DNA of 64,000 nt, from positions 154,410,334-154,474,333 of the forward strand of contig NC_073692.1 in the NCBI RefSeq assembly GCF_029784155.1, in the 5' to 3' direction. The translations under genes were made by a program, and so were the position numbers. This stretch comes from Uranotaenia lowii (taxonomy: Eukaryota > Arthropoda > Insecta > Diptera > Culicidae). Below, piece by piece: positions 36,026-47,029 of this stretch; position 1 is the stretch's first letter, and every line of letters starts with the position of its first letter. Under the pieces are notes generated by a model, which was not told the DNA's origin, searched no databases, and was given only the letters and a program-made list of their open reading frames with translations.

Positions 36026-39000
36026 AGCCGCAGGAACTTCAAGAAGCGCAAACTGTAGGATTTGATTTATTACCTAACTTAACGAATTTTGAAAAGTTTT
36101 ATATTCCAAGACACACTGTTGAGCATGAAGAAGAAAAACCACAAATTCATAAGATCACCATAAGTAACATCTTTGATAATCGTCCACACGTAGATTTAAC
36201 AATCTATGACATTCCGATTCAGGCTTTGCTTGATTCGGGTAGCAGCTTAACTTTTATCAACTCCAGAGTCTTTGATCGTTTGAATCGTGTTAAAATTCGT
36301 CCCTTGTCAGATAGTGTAGAGCTACGAACAGCAGATGGCTCGAATCTCGAAGTCATCGGAGAAGTTTTACTTCCTTTTAGATACAACAATAAAACCAGAA
36401 TCATCAAAACCTTAGTAGCTCCTTCTTTAACAAAAGATTGTATTTGTGGGATTGACTTTTGGGAACGTTTTGGGATATATCCAGCCATCGCCACTATTTC
36501 CAAAAGTCCAGTCAAACAGCTGACGGACTCTGAAAAGCCAAGGCTTAGCCTTGAGCAGTTAGCGTCATTAGAAGAAGTCAAACGATCTTTCAAAACTGCT
36601 GACTCTGATTATCTGGACACTACCGATTTGTGTGAACACCATATTGTGATCAAAGATGAATTTAAATCAGCTAAACCAATTCGTTTATACCCCTATCCAT
36701 TGGCTCCTAAAATTCAGGAAGGATTATTCGCTGAAATCGATCGATTGTTGGCAAGAGGAATAATTGAGGAGTCCAATTCGGATTGGTCTCTGAATGTAGT
36801 ACCAATTCGAAAGCCATCTGGTGAAATTCGCCTCTGTCTCGACGCAAGGAAGCTCAACGAGAGAACCGTTCGTGACGCGTATCCGCTTCCTCATCCTGGA
36901 CGGATTCTGAGCCGGTTACCCCGGGCAAAGTTTTTGTCGACCATAGACTTGACGGAAGCGTTCCTCCAAATACCCCTGGCACGGGAATCTCGCAAATATT
37001 GCGCATTTAGTGTTCAGGGGCGTGGGATGTTCGCCTTCCGCCGATGTCCCTATGGTCTGCTTAACAGTCCGGCTAGCTTGGCGCGGCTTATGTCCAGGGT
37101 GTTAGGAAACGGTGAGCTGGAGCCGAATGTCTTTGTGTACCTGGACGATATCGTTCTGGTCACAGAGACATTCGAGGACCACATTCGGCTTCTCTCCGAG
37201 ATCTCTAAGCGTTTGCGACGGGCGAATTTGTCAATCAAGCTGGAAAAATCTCACTTCTGCCTGGAGGAAATACCTTTCCTCGGCTACATTCTTTCTTCTC
37301 GAGGTTTACAGGTAAACCCTGAGAAGATAAGACCTATTGTAGAATATGAAAGACCTGTGACAGTGACTAAGCTGAGGAGATTCCTTGGCATGTCAAACTA
37401 TTATCGACGATTCATTGCCGATTATAGTAAGATAACTGCTCCATTATCAGAACTTTTAAAAACTAAAAATAAGACCATCAAGTGGACATCTGAGGCAGAA
37501 GTAGCATTCCAAGTAATTAAAGAGAAACTGATAACATCACCTATCCTAGCAAGTGCTGATTTTGATCACGAGTTCATCTTACATACCGATGCGAGTAACC
37601 ACGCTGTGGCCGGCGTGCTAACGCAACGCCTGGCTGATCAGGAGCACGTCATCGAGTATTTTTCAAAAAAACTAACAACACCAGAAAGATCCTATCATGC
37701 TACAGAAAAAGAAGGTCTTGCCGCTCTTCTCTCTATTGAACACTTTCGAGGGTACATAGAGGGTAGTCACTTTACCCTTGTGACAGATTCGTCAGCGTTG
37801 ACGTTTATAATGCGTTCCAAATGGAAAACATCCTCCCGACTGAGTCGGTGGAGCTTATCGTTACAACAGTATGACATGACAATCGTTCATCGTCGAGGAC
37901 GAGACAACGTTGTACCCGATGCGCTTTCACGTAGTGTGATGGCCATCCAAAGTACTTCAAAGTCGTCGTGGTATAATGATTTAAAATCTAAAGTCGACAC
38001 CAATCCCGAAGATTACCCAGATTTTCGGTTGGATGGAGACAATCTTTTAAAATACGTTTTCCAGGACGATTTGACCGATCATCGATTTGATTGGAAAATT
38101 GTCGTTCCTGAAGATCATAAACAAGACATTCTTACAGCAGCACATGATCAATTCATGCATCAAGGTGCAGAGAAAACTCTGGCTAAAATTCGGCAACAAT
38201 ATTATTGGCCAGGAATGACAAAAGACGTTAAGTCGTTTATCAAAAAGTGTCAGGTTTGTAAAGAAATAAAACCTCCAAACACTGCTACAACACCGTTGAT
38301 GGGAGACATGCGTACTCCGACCAGACCGTGGGAGATCATCGCTCTGGATTATATCGGACCATTGCCGCGGTCTAAAAGTGGAAAGCAATATATCTTGGTC
38401 GCATTAGATCTATTCAGTAAGTGGGTACAGATGAAAGCTTTTCCTCAAATCTCGGTAAAATCACTTTCGACTGAGCTAGTAGATCATTGGTTTTATCGAA
38501 ACTCCGTGCCTGCTGTAATTCTAACAGATAACGGTTCCACTTTTACCTCCAAAGAGTTCGGTTCATTAATGTCGAGATATGAAATCAAACATTGGCTTAC
38601 GTCGCGTTATCATTCGCAAGCAAACCCGGTGGAGCGTGTCAACCGCGCTATCAACACAGCTATCCGTTCTTACGCGCGGACCAGTCAGCGTGACTGGGAC
38701 TTACGTTTATCCGAAATAGAAGTTGTAATAAACTCGACAGTCCACTCATCTACGTCGTATAGTCCGTTTCGCGTTGCAAGAGGTGAGGAAGTTGTGTTAA
38801 AGGGATGCGATCATAAGTTGTTCGTTAACCCAAATGAACAATCGGTTGAGGATAGACTTGAAAGAATTCGTAATGAACATCCGAAACTGTATGCTAGTGT
38901 TCGTAGCAATCTTATTAAAGCTCATGAAACCTCGACTCGCAATTATAATTTACGTTCACGGAAACCCGCGAAACCGTTTTCCGTCGGTGATACGGTTTAT

Positions 39001-39171
39001 AAAAGGAACACAAAGTTGTCTAACTCCGCTGAGTTTTATAACTCGAAATTAGGTCCTCAATACTTGCCTTGTACGGTACTAAAAAGGTATGGCTCATCTT
39101 CGTATGAGTTAGCAAACGCCGATGGTCAAAACATCGGAGTTTGGCCGGCATGCTTACTGAAAGCTGCCTAG
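35956..39171 (+). CDS. pol: Pol polyprotein of the Ty3/gypsy element
   Basis: A 1071-codon open frame in the -1 frame relative to gag; the first Met at 35956 is probably not a start, since the frame is entered by slippage near 36001. Domains with visible active-site residues: aspartic protease (LLDSGSS, residue about 93); reverse transcriptase (FVYLDDIVLV, about 395); RNase H (LHTDASNHAVAGVL, about 543); integrase zinc domain (H..H..CQVCK, about 730-770) and catalytic D-D-E at about 797, 858 and 892 (ALDYIGP, LTDNGS, NPVERVN). No stops or missing catalytic residues are seen. The protein copies the element RNA and integrates the DNA. Length fits Ty3 Pol. Confidence 0.95.
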   Translation: MCVQRFHLRKLPILSKKLVEEVLKPQELQEAQTVGFDLLPNLTNFEKFYIPRHTVEHEEEKPQIHKITISNIFDNRPHVDLTIYDIPIQALLDSGSSLTFINSRVFDRLNRVKIRPLSDSVELRTADGSNLEVIGEVLLPFRYNNKTRIIKTLVAPSLTKDCICGIDFWERFGIYPAIATISKSPVKQLTDSEKPRLSLEQLASLEEVKRSFKTADSDYLDTTDLCEHHIVIKDEFKSAKPIRLYPYPLAPKIQEGLFAEIDRLLARGIIEESNSDWSLNVVPIRKPSGEIRLCLDARKLNERTVRDAYPLPHPGRILSRLPRAKFLSTIDLTEAFLQIPLARESRKYCAFSVQGRGMFAFRRCPYGLLNSPASLARLMSRVLGNGELEPNVFVYLDDIVLVTETFEDHIRLLSEISKRLRRANLSIKLEKSHFCLEEIPFLGYILSSRGLQVNPEKIRPIVEYERPVTVTKLRRFLGMSNYYRRFIADYSKITAPLSELLKTKNKTIKWTSEAEVAFQVIKEKLITSPILASADFDHEFILHTDASNHAVAGVLTQRLADQEHVIEYFSKKLTTPERSYHATEKEGLAALLSIEHFRGYIEGSHFTLVTDSSALTFIMRSKWKTSSRLSRWSLSLQQYDMTIVHRRGRDNVVPDALSRSVMAIQSTSKSSWYNDLKSKVDTNPEDYPDFRLDGDNLLKYVFQDDLTDHRFDWKIVVPEDHKQDILTAAHDQFMHQGAEKTLAKIRQQYYWPGMTKDVKSFIKKCQVCKEIKPPNTATTPLMGDMRTPTRPWEIIALDYIGPLPRSKSGKQYILVALDLFSKWVQMKAFPQISVKSLSTELVDHWFYRNSVPAVILTDNGSTFTSKEFGSLMSRYEIKHWLTSRYHSQANPVERVNRAINTAIRSYARTSQRDWDLRLSEIEVVINSTVHSSTSYSPFRVARGEEVVLKGCDHKLFVNPNEQSVEDRLERIRNEHPKLYASVRSNLIKAHETSTRNYNLRSRKPAKPFSVGDTVYKRNTKLSNSAEFYNSKLGPQYLPCTVLKRYGSSSYELANADGQNIGVWPACLLKAA
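36001..36007 (+). promoter_or_regulatory. -1 ribosomal frameshift site (A AAA AAC)
   Basis: The heptamer lies exactly in the gag frame (CGA AAA AAC) 16 bases before the gag stop codon and inside the gag-pol overlap. It fits the X XXY YYZ slippery rule, and a -1 shift here enters the long pol frame directly. Confidence 0.85.
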
Positions 39172-40252
39172 AAGACAGACAGGTTATCTGAAAATAAAAT
39201 CAAATTTTTCGATGTGACTACTCTTCGATCGTGGGAACTGATCACTCTGGCGGTTCGTGGTGCGGTTGCATCTTTTGAAAAAAATCGGATAACCCGGAAC
39301 ATTCAATCTATTAACTCGAAACAATTTCGTAATCGTCGTGAATAAACTCAGATACGTATCTAATGCATTCATCAAAATTGATGTGGAGACGTCCACGAAA
39401 ATTAATTAACGCGCGCGTATCAAGAAAATTGATGAAATGGTAAAATATCTTCTTATACCGGTTAAGAAGTAGCCAATCAAAGTAGTCATCAGAATTATCA
39501 CTGATTGATATTTTAAATCGAGTAGTCGGCGGTAAATAAATAATCGGTTCGCGAGATATCTGGCCAATGGTCAACATCGTATAGAATAATTGCTCTCGAC
39601 TTCATTCGATTCTTTCGATCACTCATAAGGCATCAACACTCGCGAAACTATGAAGATTTCTGTCCGCAAGCTCATTTACGACATTGACAACCAGCTACAG
39701 TTATTGTAGGCTCAAACAAGGCACTCCAATCCCCTCTAAACGGAATACCGATTCATTCATCTGTTCGGTTAATGATAACTATTCGGTTTGTTTCGGTATC
39801 GGCTCATTCAAGTATGACCCTTATCTGTTCTTCGACAACCTTATCCGCCAAGAATTCAGTGCACGTGCACAAGAAGGATCAAATGTTTATGGAAGTTGTT
39901 GATTAGTTTTTGAACAGGACCATTAATAGTTGATCTCGTTCTCTTTTCGTGTCGATTGAAGGGTGTTGTTTGGCTGAGGATTTTGCACATCGATTAAAAA
40001 AAAAAATTAAAAAAAAAATGTTTAAAAGTTTCTTCGAAGAATAATGGAGGCATGTTCGATTAACTGTAAATAAAAAAAAATGATGATAATGTTGACGATT
40101 ATCGAATTCACCGAAATGAGCCAATGATGTTTTTGTTTTGCTTGAATGATAATTAATTAATATAACGTAGTTATTTTTAAATTTCTAGAGAAAAAAAACC
40201 ATTTGAATTATATAATCCCAATAGTTTTTTTTTAATTTGACCAGAGGGGGAC
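39172..40252. other. pol to 3' LTR spacer of the Ty3/gypsy element
   Basis: About 1.08 kb without a sense frame of note. Two overlapping - strand frames (39184-39396, 70 aa; 39311-39577, 88 aa) are open but show no known domain. The right end (about 40241-40252, AGAGGGGGAC) is the polypurine tract that primes plus-strand synthesis. Confidence 0.6.
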
Positions 40253-41385
40253 TGTTACCAATTCGGTAACATTGTTTTGTTTTGTTTTAATTTATTTTTA
40301 TATTTATTGATGGGTTGGAGTTAGGGTAAGATATTGTAAATAGATAGGTTAAAAAGAAAACGGCGAATTCGAATTCGAACACGTGGTGATCAGCGCAAAG
40401 TAGGCCCAAAACTTGAAACGCACATGGCCCAAAGCGTTGCGTAAGCTTAAAACGCAAGGCCGATGACAGCACGCTTTTGGGAAGAACGCAAGTCAGCAGC
40501 GCACCATCGAGACGAGGAGGTTTCTTGGTGAGTCAAGAATCATCACCAAGTCTCTTGGTTCCCGGCAGCGATCGAAGGCAGGCGTACCCAAAAAGTGCTC
40601 CGCAAAGTAAGCAGACTATCTAAACCGATCCGAAACAGTTTAGACTAGCCAGACATTGTGTGCCAACAAGACGAACGATCAGCCGTGCAGTGCGAGTTAA
40701 AGAATAGTGTGTGGTAGTAAACCGATACGAAAAGTGTGCCAACCTATTCGCGCAACATCAACTAAACCCGTGCGTGCGAATCCAAGCAGCAGTGCGCGTG
40801 GTCGACCAGCTAAATCGAAACCCGTGAACAGCCATTAGCGCGTGGTTGGTTTTCCCGTCCGATCCGCCGAAGGAGAGAGAGAGACACCGCATCATCTAAC
40901 CGGGAGTGCTTGGTACCGCACTACCGATTCCATCCCATCACCGAAGAACGAGGTAAGCGCTTGGCCATAAGCGCGTGGTTGGTCTACATAACCGAGGAGA
41001 GAGACCGAACCGAACAACCGTGCCGTGAGTGTGGTGCGTGGTCCCGCACTGCTCCCATCCCATCCAGGCGTCGCCCGGCCCGTGGCGACTCCAACGCTCG
41101 ACCGAGTGGGTCGATTTCTCCGCTACCAGCCCGAACCCCGTGTGCTTTCCATCCGAGATCAAGAATTCGCCGAATACATCTGATTAAAACAAGGTAATTT
41201 TCTTTTACTTAGGAATCCACCCATCCGAAAACTCCCCCAGCCTAACATACGCCCTGAGACCCAGGAACAAAAGAGGCCTTGAGCGCCCAAACCCATTAGT
41301 CCCCGTGGCTTTAGACCAGGGACTGGGTGTTGCTGGGCAGCCCCTTCTGGGCTGAACCCGTTCCTGGGGAAAAAGCAAAGTTTCA
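40253..41385 (+). repeat. 3' LTR of the Ty3/gypsy element
   Basis: 1133 bp, apparently identical to the 5' LTR, directly preceded by the polypurine tract. Confidence 0.95.
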
Positions 41386-42065
41386 GGACAGCTGTCCGAC
41401 ATTCTAGTCCTGCCCAGCGTATCGGTCCAGCTTTCGCCACCTTCTATAGACAGTGTTCGCCGTAGAGTCGCACGAGCTCATGGTTCATCGTTTGCTTCCA
41501 CACTCCGTTCTCCTGCACGCCGCCATATATGGTTCTTAACACTCGTCACTCGAATACTCCGAGTGTGCGCTGGTTCTCATGGAGTAATATCCACGTCTCG
41601 TGCCCGTAGAGAACAATGGTCTAATGAGCGTCATGTACAGGTCACGACTTCCACTGTTCCTTTGCCACCGGATCTCACAGCTGTTGGTGTCCTTGTCTGC
41701 GGTCATCTGTGAGCCGAGATAGACAAAGTCTTTGACTATCTACTGCATATATGTATCTACGTCTAGGACAAAGTTATCATCAACCCTTCCTGCTTCGCTT
41801 TTCAGTTTGCGGTAGATCTTATCCACTGTCACAGATAATCTCCCGACTATATAAATGTCGTCGCCAAAGCAGATAAGTTGAATGGATCTGTGCCTCGCAT
41901 TTCGCCGACCGGTCGTCGAATAACACCTTCTAGCGCCACGTTGAACATCATGCATCATGATTGACCATCAGTCTGTTGGCCTTTCCGGAAAAGCCATTTT
42001 CGTCCATGATTTTCCATAGCTCGTCACATACCGGCTTTGAAGTGGATGAATAGATTGTGTCTGAC
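41386..42065 (-). pseudogene. RTE-like LINE copy 2, RT part (right of gypsy insertion)
   Basis: Reverse complement matches 3100-4010 of RTE copy 1: the region around FIDFKAAYDT, the FGDDI active-site variant, VYLGS and VLRTI. Many stops and a roughly 200-base deletion show it is dead. It joins the sequence at 32290-32517 across the Ty3 element. Confidence 0.8.
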
Positions 42066-42070
42066 TTCAG

Positions 42071-42127
42071 GTTTTCAGAATGTGCTACAGGTGTCTAAAT
42101 TTCTACCACTTTTTCCCAACACGAGTG
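42071..42127. repeat. MITE family M1, right-end fragment
   Basis: Matches the right terminus of the element at 9190-9480, including TTTCTACCACTTTTTCCCAA. The left end is missing. Confidence 0.75.
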
Positions 42128-42153
42128 AACTTCAATACTGATGTTATGAAATC

Positions 42154-42209
42154 GCTTGGTACATCTTTGTACCTGAAAATAATCACATTTTGGTGATGGA
42201 AAGTGTTAT
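42154..42209 (+). repeat. dispersed repeat, copy 2
   Basis: Diverged copy of 742-801. Confidence 0.5.
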
Positions 42210-42303
42210 GTATGCAGTCTGGTTTGGAAGTATGGATTTTTCTGAGTGTGGAAGGAAGTCAAATAAGAGCAGAATAAAAAGTAACAGAAAAGTAAAAAAA
42301 AAA

Positions 42304-45300
42304 TGACGTGGATGGTTTTGACAATTTCGCACTGCACCAAATTCAGCAATTACCAGTTCGCGCTCTTATCCGGTAGAATTAAACCCCATACACGACAACT
42401 GGTGTCAGAAGTGGGATTATTAGAAAAATCATCCGCACCGAAAAAGTGAGGTTACGAAAACCTTCTTCTGCACTTCGCTGATGATGAATGATCCAGATTT
42501 CATGGAGGCGCTGTCCTCAATGATCGCACAGGCCCTTAAAGCATCCATTGGGAACGCTGTTCAGCAATCGCAAGCCGACCAACATTTTCCGGCCGGGGCC
42601 GGGGAAGCTGCCGTTCCAACGCCAAGAGTTCCTTCGTTCACCATGTCCGAGTTCCGCTCAACAGACGGGACATCCGTTACTGATTACTTCAGCCGATTCG
42701 AGTGGGCGCTGCAGTTAAGCCATATTCCTGAAGCACAGTATGCTAATTTCGCCCGGGTACACATGGGGACAGAACTTAACAATGCTTTAAAGTTCCTCGT
42801 CACTCCCCGGCAACCTGCGGAATACCCTTTGAGGAATTACGGACCACACTGTCAAACCACTTCGATCGAAAAAGGAATAAGTTCGTGGAGAGCGTCAAAT
42901 TCCGACAAATTATTCAACAACCCGGTGAGTCCGTTGCCCAATTCGCCCTACGACTGGAGCAGGGAGCTGCTTACTGTGAATACGAAGAGTTTCTGGACCG
43001 AATGCTTATCGAACAATTATTGCATGGTCTGGAAGCGCGAGATATCTGTGACGAGATCATCGCTAAGAAGCCGGAAACATTCAGTGCTGCGTACGAGATC
43101 GCTCACTCACTGGAAGCAACAAGAAACACAACACGAGAAATCAGCAACACCACCAATACTCCGTCCCCAGATCCGGAATCAACTAACAAGCTCGGCTACG
43201 AGAAGCCGAAGACGAAAAAGTTCCCAAAATCACTACACCGATCACCACCACGGAAGCCGAGTGAAAGCCCTTCGAATAATGCTGCTGGATCCAGTTCCTG
43301 TTACGGTTGCGTAGGTCAGCATCTTCGAAGCCAATGTCGTTTCCGCGACGAACAATGCCGGAACTGCAACAAGAGAGGGCATATCGCTAAAACTTGCCGC
43401 TCGTTAAAATCAAATTTACGAAATTCATCTGCCGACCAGGTTGAATTGCATGAGATGCCTTCATCCGAAGTTGATTTTGTACAGTCCTTCAATCAAGTTC
43501 ATCAAATCCCGGCCATGGGGAAAAAGATGATTAATGTAAAAATCGATGGTAATCCTCTAGAAATGGAATTAGATACAGGGGCACCGTGTGGACTTGTTGG
43601 AGAAATCGAATTACGAAAAACTAAGCCGAAATTTAAATTATTACCAACGGATAGACGATTCTCCAGCTATACAGGTCATCGCATCAATTGTCTTGGTCGT
43701 CTTCCTGTGAACGTATCCATGGGATCTACAACGCGCAGATTGAACTTATATGTGGTATCTGGTACTTCGGAAGCTCTCTTCGGGCGAGAGTGGATAACTC
43801 ATTTCACCAACCAGATTGACTGGAATGAAATGTTCTCTTCTAATTCGTGCATCAACAGTGTCACTAGCATTAGCACAGATCAAGCAGCCAAACTATCGAA
43901 ACTTCTTGAAAATTTTGAAAATATCTTCAGTGAGGTTCCGGGAAAGCTCGAAGGTCCATCAGCAAAGGTTCACCTCAAACCAGAAGCATCTCCAATGTTC
44001 GCCAGAGCACGGGAAGTTCCTCTTGCTCTACGCGACCGATACGCTGCGGAGATAGAAAAGAAGGTTGCCTCAGGGTTCTACCAAAAAATTTGATTACTCC
44101 GGGTGGGCGTCGCCGACGCATATCGTCATGAAGAAGAATGGAGGTATGCGGATCACAGGTAACTATAAACCAACAGTTAACCCAAAAATGATTATTGACG
44201 AACATCCCATACAAAAATCGAAACAATTTTCAACAAAATGAAAGGAGCTGCATTATTTTGTCATTTGGACATAACTGATGCATACACGCACCTGCCAATT
44301 GACGACGAGTTTTGTCATGTGCTAACCCTCAACACTCCGACGCATGGGCTTATCCGACCAACAAGAGCTGTATACGGAGCAGCAAATATACCCGCTATTT
44401 GGCAGCGACGCATGGAGGCTGTTCTTCAAGGTTTGGATCATGTGGTCAATTTCTACGATGACATTATCGTCTTTGCCAAAGACTTCGAGGAGCTCATGCT
44501 GGCTCTTACTACAACCATGGACAGGATTGAGCAACACGGCCTACGGCTCAACCGGAAAAAAATGCATCTTTGCTACGCCATCCCTCGAGTGCCTGGGCCA
44601 CCGAATTGATCGCCACGGTCTACACAAATCCGAAAAGCACATTGAAGCGATTCGTGATGCACCACGTCCGACAACACCGGAAGAACTGCAGCTTTTTCTG
44701 GGTAAGGCAACCTACTACAGTGCATTTATACCTAATCTTTCAGTGCGAGCCAAGAGCTTACGTGAAATGTTACTTACAGAATCATTTGAATGGACATCTG
44801 AAGCTAATGAGGCTTACCAAGATTTGAAACAAGTTTTGATATCACCCCAAGTACTCATACAGTACGATCCTACCCTTCCGCTGATTCTAGCAACTGATGC
44901 TAGCAAAACGGGCCTCGGAGCTGTACTTTCTCACCGACTTAGCAACGGAACTGAACGGTCGATTGCTAACGCTAGTTGTACCATGTCCAGTACTAAGCAA
45001 CGATATCCGCAAATCGATAATGAAGCCCTTGCTATCGTATGCGCAGTGAAAAAGTTCTTCTATTACCTCTACGCACGTAAGTTTACCTTAATTACGGATC
45101 AAAAGCCATTAACTCAAATCCTTCACCCGGAAAAATCCCTGTCTACACTGTGCATTAGCCGAAAGGCTAATTATGCGGACTATCTAGCGCATTTCAACTT
45201 TGATGTAGTCTACAAGCCAACAAGTCAAAACACGAATGCCGACTACTGTTCCAGAATTCCAAGCAAATCGGCGAATTCCGGTGTCCACAGCTTGTTTCTC

Positions 45301-45408
45301 GAGGAGGGAAGAAATGACGTGGATGGTTTTGACAATTTCGCACTGCACCAAATTCAGCAATTACCAGTTCGCGCTCTTATCTGGTAGAATTAACCCCCAT
45401 ACACGACA
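42304..45408 (+). mobile_element. mag-like Ty3 element with 94-bp LTRs, integrase missing
   Basis: Short direct repeats at 42304-42397 and 45315-45408 start TGACG and end CGACA, differing at two positions. A primer-binding-site-like TGGTGTCAGAAGTGGG (42400-42415) follows the first, and a purine tract GAGGAGGGAAGAAA (45301-45314) precedes the second. Very short LTRs and this primer site are typical of the mag lineage. The interior has gag, protease, RT and RNase H, but passes from RNase H straight to the purine tract, so the integrase is absent. Three frameshifts make it inactive. Confidence 0.85.
42481..45387 (+). pseudogene. gag-pol of the mag-like element, frameshifted, no integrase
   Basis: Gag starts at 42481 (MMNDPDFMEALSSMIAQALK). 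A frameshift near 42840 moves to the frame starting 42885, which carries two zinc knuckles (CYGCVGQHLRSQC and CRNCNKRGHIAKTC) and a protease (LEMELDTGAP). A second frameshift near 44085 and a third near 44575 split the RT, whose active site reads FYDDIIVFA. The last frame holds RNase H (LATDASKTGLGAVLS and TLITDQKPL) and ends in the 3' LTR. Gag and Pol appear to have been one continuous frame. The integrase zinc domain and D-D-E core are absent. Confidence 0.85.
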
Positions 45409-45409
45409 G

Positions 45410-45638
45410 AAAGAATTAGAGAAACATGAGGAATCAAAGAACGAAAAAACATAAGCCTTAAGTATCATAAATTTTTCGAAAAGCATACCACGTCTCACCG
45501 GCAGGACTTGAACCTGCGGAGCGGAGATTGCAGGTTCAAGTCCTGCCGGTGAGTCGTTGTATCTTTTTCGAAAAATTCATGATATTTACGGCTTATGTTA
45601 TTTCGTTCTTTGATACCTCATGTTTATCTAATTCTTTT
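45410..45638. mobile_element. fold-back element with tRNA 3'-half arms
   Basis: The left arm 45410-45518 and right arm 45530-45638 are near-perfect reverse complements (for example AACATGAGGAATCAAAGAAC against its complement near 45610). The inner part of each arm is GCAGGTTCAAGTCCTGCCGG, a T arm (Pol III B box) plus acceptor side of a tRNA, in opposite orientations around a 12-base loop. No A box is present, so this is not a tRNA gene. It starts two bases after the mag-like 3' LTR. Confidence 0.85.
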
Positions 45639-45959
45639 CATCACCTACGAAAAAAACGAGTGAAATTGCTCTTAGGGATTTTAGCCTTAAAGCTCTTGTC
45701 TACATTCGGTAAGGAATGATATTAGATATGTATTTTAAGTTTAATTTCTTAAAATCAGACTTGCTCACAGCGTAAAATCCCAGAGTACGTAATCTGGCAA
45801 ATGAGGGACTATGTAACGATGGAAGGAATCTTTCACGTCTGATTCACAACTACCACATACCTACTGGAGATTCAGCTGAAGAATGGCTTCAATTACTGCA
45901 CTCATCGTTTGGAGTGGCCCCTCTATGTTTTTGGGAAGAATGATCGAGGTGTTCAATTC
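45639..45959. other. intergenic, nothing recognised
   Basis: No gene or clear repeat seen. Confidence 0.35.
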
Positions 45960-46500
45960 CCATAAAAAAGGCTTCTATATGTCATTTTCTACGCCGCGCG
46001 CCGGCAATGTGCTTTCCCCACCGTTGTGGTCTCCTGCATTTGTGCCGTTCAGGTGTATCCACCTTTTGATCACAACACGATTGTCCGTCAGGATTCCTCC
46101 GTCCTTATCCCGGCACATTTCGGCTTGCAGCACGAAGCCTTTGTGGGGTACGTTGAACCTCTGATAGAACTTTCGTGTTTATTGGGAACGAAGTAGCTGT
46201 TCCAGCTTCTCGAGCTCCCCCTCCTCCAGACGACGCTTTTTCTCCTGAAAAATTCGGACTCCCTGCTTCATTCGCTGTAGGTGATTTTCCACATTTAGAC
46301 GGGTGCTTCTTTTCACAACTGCCGACCGCGCGGCGTTCTTTCGTTCATCACTCTCTTAAACTTCTCGTCGAACCAGTCGTTCCGTCGAGTTCGGTCCACA
46401 TGCCCGATTCGCAACGCTGTTGATGGCTGTCTTGACCCAGGCTTTTGGAGGCTTTGTCGACATGAGTTTTGAAATCCAGCCGCATCACACCAAGTAAATT
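45960..46500 (-). pseudogene. RTE-like LINE fragment, endonuclease-RT linker
   Basis: Read on the - strand it gives WFDEKFKRVMNERKNAARSA, FQEKKRRLEEGELEKLEQLL and MCRDKDGGILTDNRVVIKRW with stops. This charged linker precedes the RT domain in RTE-type LINEs. Order and orientation fit it being the upstream part of RTE copy 2. Confidence 0.65.
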
Positions 46501-47029
46501 GACGTGTTCAATTTGGAAGATTGCACGTTTCCAACGAAATAACGAATTCGTAGTAATATTGAATTTACTACGGTAACAAGGTTACAAGGGTAGGCGATTG
46601 GCATCACACCAGGAGGCGAAGTAGTTCTGTAGGAAGTGTTCTGGATCTAACGAGCTCCATTGAGCCACCCTAATACCAGAAAAGGCTCAGTAGCAGCATC
46701 ACCATGCTGCTAGCATTCACGGTTGCGCGCCAAAATATCATCGGTTTTCCTCGAGCCTCGGGTTTTTCGAAGGGTCCAGCCCAGGGTTGCTCATATTTTT
46801 TTTCCAAAATCAGGGAACTGGTGAAATAAAAATCAGGCAAAATCAGGCTACTTTAAACTAACGGAAAATCCGCTCAAAGTGATGAAATTTTTTTTTGGGC
46901 ACCATTCCACATTTTCACTCTAATATGTGTAAGTCTAAGTTGTTTGAAGTTATAATACAGTCCACTATGTTTTGTAATGTTTCGAAATGAGTACGGTTTT
47001 ATTTATTCTCGGAATATCTGATGCTATCG
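46501..47029. other. intergenic, mostly unrecognised
   Basis: A single hAT-like terminus fragment (CCAGGGTTGCTC, then AAATCAGG repeats) lies around 46780-46860. Nothing else is supported. Confidence 0.3.

Larger units (their letters stand above)
32518..41385 (+). mobile_element. Ty3/gypsy LTR retrotransposon, apparently intact
   Basis: An 8868-bp element bounded by two 1133-bp LTRs that start TGTTACC and end TTTCA, flanked by the 4-bp target duplication GGAC (32514-32517 and 41386-41389). It has a primer-binding site, a gag frame (34025-36025), a pol frame in the -1 frame (35956-39171) and a purine tract before the 3' LTR. Pol order is protease, reverse transcriptase, RNase H, integrase, which is the Ty3 order. 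No env-like frame follows. The LTRs look identical on inspection, with identical translated frames, so the insertion is very recent. It lies inside an antisense RTE LINE. Confidence 0.95.
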
